Source of the DNA: Oscillospiraceae bacterium
GTDB taxonomy: Bacteria; Bacillota; Clostridia; Oscillospirales; Oscillospiraceae
Length of the DNA stretch: 13,980 nt
Assembly (NCBI GenBank): GCA_020025175.1
Contig: JAHHSM010000041.1
Span: 1 to 13,980, forward strand
Reading direction: 5' to 3'
Of this stretch, positions 13,946 to 13,980 are shown one piece after another. Position 1 is the first letter of the stretch; every line of letters starts with the position of its first letter. The position numbers and the translations under genes are program-made. Under the pieces are notes generated by a model. That model saw only the letters and a program-made list of their open reading frames with translations, made no database searches and was not told the origin of the DNA.

Positions 13946-13980
13946 GATAAAATTTTCATTTTAAGGAATTAGTGGGAGGT

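Overview
This window looks like ordinary chromosome of a low-to-mid-GC, Gram-positive anaerobe of the class Clostridia, plausibly an Oscillospirales/Ruminococcaceae-type gut bacterium. That placement is inferred from gene content: a nadA-nadB-nadC-niaR operon, a DHH-type pyrophosphatase carrying CBS domains, a TIGR00266/AIM24 protein, and a RodA fused to an FHA domain. Strong GGAGG-type ribosome sites and sigma-A-like promoters (often with an extended TGn -10) support it. No rRNA, tRNA, CRISPR array, insertion sequence or prophage is visible.

Layout, left to right. (1) 1-98: the last codons of a plus-strand gene and its strong terminator. (2) 206-3951: the de novo NAD operon nadA, nadB, nadC (aspartate to nicotinate mononucleotide), ending with its probable own repressor niaR. 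The promoter overlaps an imperfect palindrome. (3) 4016-5863: a two-gene unit of a SAP/Rho-N plus SEC-C protein and a small MscS channel. (4) 5979-6705, minus strand: an A+T-rich cassette of a 66-aa XRE regulator and a four-helix membrane protein, with two near-identical operators flanking a near-consensus promoter. (5) 6714-7628, minus strand: uridine phosphorylase with its own promoter and terminator. (6) 7652-11187: rodA (with an N-terminal FHA domain and a repeat-bearing C-terminal tail) overlapping a class B penicillin-binding protein gene by 4 nt; together they are a peptidoglycan polymerase/transpeptidase pair. (7) 11294-13104, minus strand: family II pyrophosphatase with CBS-DRTGG-CBS insert. 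(8) 13159-13945, minus strand: AIM24 protein. A divergent promoter and ribosome site at the right edge point to a plus-strand gene starting just outside.

The least ordinary feature is the FHA-RodA fusion with four copies of an I-D-[IV]-P-[IL] motif in its cytoplasmic tail. It suggests phospho-threonine control of a cell-wall synthase plus a multivalent docking tail. Next are the twin operators of the XRE/membrane-protein cassette and the SAP/SEC-C protein beside mscS. No stretch longer than 300 bases lacks a gene. I did not find a clearly undescribed multi-gene system.
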